The notes beneath the pieces were generated by a model. That model did no database searches, had not been told where the DNA came from, and was given only the letters and a program-made list of their open reading frames with translations. A DNA stretch of 17,918 bases from Rhodocyclaceae bacterium UBA5602 (GTDB taxonomy: Bacteria > Pseudomonadota > Gammaproteobacteria > Burkholderiales > Rhodocyclaceae): NCBI GenBank assembly GCA_002424865.1, contig DILC01000008.1, positions 19,776 through 37,693 on the forward strand, written 5' to 3'. Positions 15,536 through 17,918 of the stretch are shown here, one piece after another. The translations under genes were made by a program, and so were the position numbers. Each line of letters starts with the position of its first letter. Position 1 is the first letter of the stretch.

Positions 15536-16342
15536 TTACTTCGCCACTGCGCTAAAGACTTTCTTGAGCAAATCACTGCCTGCTTGCAACGGGTTGGCGC
15601 GTATTGTGCGCTCTTGCTCACCCACCACCTTATAAAGACGATCAAGCGCTTGCCTGGTGACGTAATTTTCTACCGTGTCCTGGCCTTTTTTGCTCACGCC
15701 AAATTTGCTGGCCATGTCGGCATAGCTGTTGTACTGCTGAGCCAAGCCTGACTTATCGGTTGTTGCTTTAACAATCGGCAAAAAGCGTTTGGTCAGCGAG
15801 GCTTCAGTTTTCCTGCGGAAAAAATCAGTTGCGGCAGTCTCGCCCCCGGTCAGAATTCCTTTGGCATCTTCGAGCGTCATGCTTTTGACTGCCCCCACCA
15901 GCAAGGTTTTTGCCTCAGGCACTGCCGCCTCGGCTGCGCGATTCATCGACAAAACCAAATCATCTGCTTGTTGCCCCATGCCCACAGCACGCATCGTTTT
16001 TTCGCCTTTTTGCAGCATGGGTGGCAAAGGAATCCTCATCGCCGCGTTGCCAAAAAAACCATCTTTCTGGCCCAGTTGCGCAACCGCTATTTCAGCACCC
16101 CGGCTAAGCGCTTCTTTTAAGCCGGCATTCATCTCGGATGAAGTCAGGCTGCCCACGCCAGCACCGCTTGCGCTTGCCGCCGCACCGGCAGCAGAACCCG
16201 CAGGAGATGCCGTCGCGGCAGAAGCGCCCTTGTTCTTCTCCAGCACGCTCTTGAGTGCGTCACCATAATCAAGCGCCTGGGCAGACCAGCCCAGGCACAA
16301 GGCGCCTAACCCGATTAAACATCTTGAGAAAACTGGTTTCAT
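15536..16342 (-). CDS. Secreted DUF4197 domain protein, function unknown
   Basis: A 268-residue protein with a Sec signal peptide (about 1-23, likely cleavage after AQA). A short Ala/Gly/Ser-rich linker (about 41-65) is followed by the DUF4197 domain. The domain starts around LTSSEMNAGLKEALSRGAEIAV and includes FFGNAAMRIPLPP, GILTGGETAATDFFRRKT and FGVSKKGQDTVENYVTRQALD. Predicted mostly helical and periplasmic. AGGAG (16349-16353), 6 nt upstream, fixes the start. The same frame stays open upstream to 16876, but that part overlaps the glycosylase gene and is not coding. The biological role of the family is not known to me. Confidence 0.88.
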   Translation of the reverse strand: MKPVFSRCLIGLGALCLGWSAQALDYGDALKSVLEKNKGASAATASPAGSAAGAAASASGAGVGSLTSSEMNAGLKEALSRGAEIAVAQLGQKDGFFGNAAMRIPLPPMLQKGEKTMRAVGMGQQADDLVLSMNRAAEAAVPEAKTLLVGAVKSMTLEDAKGILTGGETAATDFFRRKTEASLTKRFLPIVKATTDKSGLAQQYNSYADMASKFGVSKKGQDTVENYVTRQALDRLYKVVGEQERTIRANPLQAGSDLLKKVFSAVAK

Positions 16343-16517
16343 ATGCAGCTCCTGATCAAAATGAAAAAGCCTGACAGCAAAAGTCGGCGCTGGCGATACG
16401 CCGTGAAACTTTGAATCTGACCCCAGGGAATGCAAAGCCATTGCTGGAAAGTCCTCCCGGGGGGGCGGCGAATGCAGCGCAGCCTTGGGAATGAAGACAG
16501 AAAACCAACGCCGACCA

Positions 16518-17084
16518 CTACTGGCGCTGGTGCTGCTCTTTGAACTCCGTAAGCCCCACGGGCGCAATGATTTTTTGCCATGCTTGATATTTATCCGCCA
16601 AAGACATAGCCGCATTGGCAGGGCTGGTAGAAGGAAGGCGACAATAATGGAGCGGATGGGTTGCGAGGCTGCCGAAGTTGTTAATGTTGCTGCTGTTACC
16701 CACAACATGCCGTTTAAAACAGGCCTCTGCAGTTGCCCCGTTGAAAAAAACGTGCGTGATGTGCTTGTGCGTTTCAAAAAACGCCCCGAAGTTATTCGCA
16801 ATCTCCGAATCGCGTGCGATCCTGCTATCCAGGCTGCCTTCCCGCGTGCAGGACTGCAACACATCCCAAAGCGCAATGCGCGCCGATTTTAACGCGGCAA
16901 TTCTCTCGGCATAAGGCGCAGAAAAATCAAACCCCAGCAACTCGGCGACGATGCGCCAAAAAGCGTTTTGCGGGTTGGCGTAATACTGGTTTGCCGTGAG
17001 CGAAATGTTGCCGGGCATGCTGCCCAGGATGAGGGCTTTTGCATCTTGGGATGCAATGGGCTGAAAGCTGTGAATGCTTGGCAT
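16518..17084 (-). CDS. DNA-deoxyinosine glycosylase (UDG superfamily)
   Basis: A 188-residue protein of the uracil-DNA glycosylase superfamily, closest to the hypoxanthine/deoxyinosine-specific type. It would excise deaminated adenine (hypoxanthine) from DNA to start base excision repair. Motif 1 is LILGSMPGNISL (about 18-29). Then come QYYANPQNAFWRI, NFGAFFETHKHITHVFFNG with NGATAEACF, and the C-terminal motif LPSTSPANA (about 152-160). The start at MPSIHSFQPIAS (17084) fits the family. An upstream in-frame Met at 17177 would add 31 residues across the hairpin and promoter region and is unlikely. Assignment to the subfamily is from motif recall only; substrate preference is inferred. Confidence 0.82.
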   Translation of the reverse strand: MPSIHSFQPIASQDAKALILGSMPGNISLTANQYYANPQNAFWRIVAELLGFDFSAPYAERIAALKSARIALWDVLQSCTREGSLDSRIARDSEIANNFGAFFETHKHITHVFFNGATAEACFKRHVVGNSSNINNFGSLATHPLHYCRLPSTSPANAAMSLADKYQAWQKIIAPVGLTEFKEQHQRQ

Positions 17085-17133
17085 AGTGACCGTTTCGTTG
17101 ATGGCAAGTTGGTTAATGCAGTTGTAGCTCCCT

Positions 17134-17157
17134 CTCTCACCCCGGAAAGCTACAATA
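17134..17157 (-). repeat. 24-bp inverted repeat, left copy, in a hairpin
   Basis: The sequence CTCTCACCCCGGAAAGC with its extension TACAATA is the exact reverse complement of 17629-17652. Together with TTGTAGCT at 17122-17129, the AGCTACAA inside it (17148-17155) makes an 8-bp stem with an 18-nt loop. Read on the minus strand, the loop begins TTCCGGGGTGAGAG, the same loop as in the right copy. Confidence 0.85.
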
Positions 17158-17181
17158 AAACGGATTCGGCACCACATGCAA
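17152..17181 (-). promoter_or_regulatory. Possible sigma-70 promoter for the glycosylase gene
   Basis: On the minus strand, TTGCAT (17181-17176) and TATTGT (17157-17152) are separated by 18 bp. They lie about 70 bp upstream of the glycosylase ATG. The -10 box is the inner edge of the left 24-bp inverted repeat, so the transcript would begin in the hairpin 17122-17155. Confidence 0.35.
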
Positions 17182-17194
17182 AGCCCCTCTCTAA

Positions 17195-17636
17195 GCCAGC
17201 CCTAAAAACAGCAGCTACCCCTTTCTCCCATCTCACGTTAAGCACTTGTATGACGCCGCGAGCGCTGCAGGCAAACCTCTTTCGCAGCATATCCAGAACG
17301 AGGTGTTCGCCCAGCTATTATCCCAGTACGAAACCAATGTAAAATTTAAAACTAAGCTGCAGGTTCAGGCTCCCGAGGCAGCCACTTTTGCGGAGAAATC
17401 TCTCGATGCCATCCATCAACACTACCAAACGCCCAGCAGCAAGCGCACCGACCCCCGAGGACGATGGGCGCTACTACATCCCGCCCGGAGGGCAGCCGAC
17501 CCTGGAAGACCGGCGGAAGTGAACCGCGCAGGGCGCAAGGGCGTACGAAGCGCTTATGGCGCTGACCCCGGCGGAGCGCGAACTTCGCCGCAAACAGATC
17601 GACGCGGGGATAGTTCCCAAGAGGCTGGTATTGTAG
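17195..17636 (+). pseudogene. Decayed coding sequence between the inverted repeats
   Basis: One frame open from 17195 has no ATG; the first usable start is TTG at 17246. It encodes a protein-like stretch of about 70 residues with VKHLYDAASAAGKPLSQHI, QNEVFAQLLSQYETN and FAEKSLDAIHQHYQ, then turns Arg/Gly-rich and implausible. A second frame (+1) starts at the ATG at 17406 with PEDDGRYYIPPGGQPTLEDRR and stops at TGA 17520-17522. It continues in the same frame with ARAYEALMALTPAERELRR and KQIDAGIVPKRLVL to a TAG at 17634-17636, inside the right inverted repeat. This fits one or two small genes damaged by a frameshift and a stop. No family is recognised. Confidence 0.35.
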
Positions 17637-17652
17637 CTTTCCGGGGTGAGAG
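17629..17652 (+). repeat. 24-bp inverted repeat, right copy, in a hairpin
   Basis: This is a perfect 24-bp match, in opposite orientation, to 17134-17157. TTGTAGC (17631-17637) can pair with GCTGCAA (17658-17664), with one G-T wobble, closing a loop that again contains TTCCGGGGTGAGAG. The downstream arm differs in sequence from the left copy but keeps the pairing, which suggests the hairpin itself matters. Confidence 0.85.
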
Positions 17653-17680
17653 CCGTTGCTGCAATAAAGTAACCGCCTTA

Positions 17681-17710
17681 GGGCGGTGTACTGAAGGGCG
17701 GTGTACTGAA
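17681..17710 (+). repeat. Tandem duplication of a 15-bp unit
   Basis: GGGCGGTGTACTGAA occurs twice head to tail with no mismatch (17681-17695 and 17696-17710). The first unit supplies the 3' arm of the small ACCGCC/GGCGGT hairpin; the second offers an alternative arm. Confidence 0.9.
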
Positions 17711-17713
17711 TCC

Positions 17714-17747
17714 GGCCCGACAGGCTTGCCTGTCGGGCCTTTTACTT
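17714..17747 (+). terminator. Rho-independent terminator-like hairpin
   Basis: A perfect 11-bp GC-rich stem GGCCCGACAGG / CCTGTCGGGCC closes a CTTG loop and is followed by TTTTACTTT. It is the best terminator in the window, on the plus strand. It would end any transcript coming through the decayed coding region or the right hairpin. Confidence 0.75.
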
Positions 17748-17750
17748 TGA

Positions 17751-17918
17751 GGGTTCAGTGCCATAGCTAACATGGCAATGGCATTTACCGTCTCACCCGC
17801 GCCGATTTTTCAGGGCAGGCCTCGGGGGGGCAAGGGTACATGTGAATCGCTGATGTGACGTGCTATGTCATGTGCTCAAGGGTTCTGGGGTTTTTATTCG
17901 CTAAAAAACTCTTTCACC
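17751..17918. other. Window end with no gene seen
   Basis: No plausible coding frame or RNA gene was seen. A short GCCAT/ATGGC inverted repeat (17760-17764 and 17772-17776) and a G7 run near 17824 are the only structure. The stretch may be the leader of a gene beyond the window. Confidence 0.4.

Larger units (their letters stand above)
17666..17748 (+). other. Folded element: closing stem with two hairpins
   Basis: AAAGTAA (17666-17672) is the perfect complement of TTACTTT (17742-17748). Between them are a hairpin ACCGCC-TTAG-GGCGGT (17672-17687) and the strong hairpin at 17714-17739. The sequence could fold as a multi-branched RNA or extruded DNA. It begins 14 nt after the right inverted repeat. 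Confidence 0.45.

Noticed and set aside
16343..16876. Upstream extension of the DUF4197 reading frame to 446 residues
   Set aside because: The extension overlaps the glycosylase gene on the same strand in another frame, has no domain-like sequence, and the true start at 16342 has a signal peptide and a good AGGAG.
13701..17636. UGA recoding (selenocysteine or altered genetic code) in the two interrupted frames
   Set aside because: UGA is the normal stop of trpF, trpA and accD; no SECIS-like hairpin was recognised right after either UGA, and the frames have no known family.
17246..17770. Single intact 174-residue gene starting at TTG 17246
   Set aside because: Only the first ~70 residues look protein-like; the rest is Arg/Gly-rich and runs through the 24-bp repeat, the tandem 15-bp units and the terminator hairpin.

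Overview
The window looks like chromosomal DNA of a betaproteobacterium, probably of the Nitrosomonadales type. The evidence is the gene order trpF-trpB-trpA-accD-folC-SPOR/dedD-cvpA-purF-metZ, which is typical of that group, the fairly high GC content, and the protein sequences. No database search was possible, so the taxon is an inference.

Layout: 1-215 is a leader with hairpins and one copy (A) of a dispersed repeat. 216-9171 is a tightly packed plus-strand cluster: the last three steps of tryptophan synthesis (trpF, trpB, trpA), acetyl-CoA carboxylase beta (accD), folylpolyglutamate/dihydrofolate synthase (folC), a SPOR-domain membrane protein, cvpA, purF and metZ. Several junctions overlap (trpF/trpB by 14 nt, trpA/accD by 4 nt, accD/folC by 1 nt), so translation is probably coupled. 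The cluster converges on a minus-strand block read from about 12.1 kb down to 9.2 kb: an exported TPR protein, a periplasmic cyclophilin (ppiA-like), a cytoplasmic cyclophilin (ppiB-like) and lpxH of lipid A synthesis. Repeat copies B and C sit in the two gaps of this block. cysS is transcribed divergently from the TPR gene. A 302-bp spacer with a UGA-interrupted small reading frame follows, then a secreted DUF4139 protein on the plus strand. This converges on a minus-strand pair: a secreted DUF4197 protein and a small UDG-superfamily (hypoxanthine/deoxyinosine type) DNA glycosylase.

The last ~830 bp hold no intact recognisable gene. They contain a perfect 24-bp inverted repeat pair (17134-17157 and 17629-17652). 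Each repeat forms part of a hairpin, and the pair encloses about 470 bp of apparently decayed coding sequence. Just outside is a compact folded element: a 7-bp closing stem around two hairpins, one a strong terminator-like hairpin, plus a tandem 15-bp duplication. This end region and the three-copy GC-rich repeat are the least conventional parts of the window. The rest is well-understood housekeeping metabolism. I found no CRISPR array, tRNA, rRNA, transposase gene or defence system.
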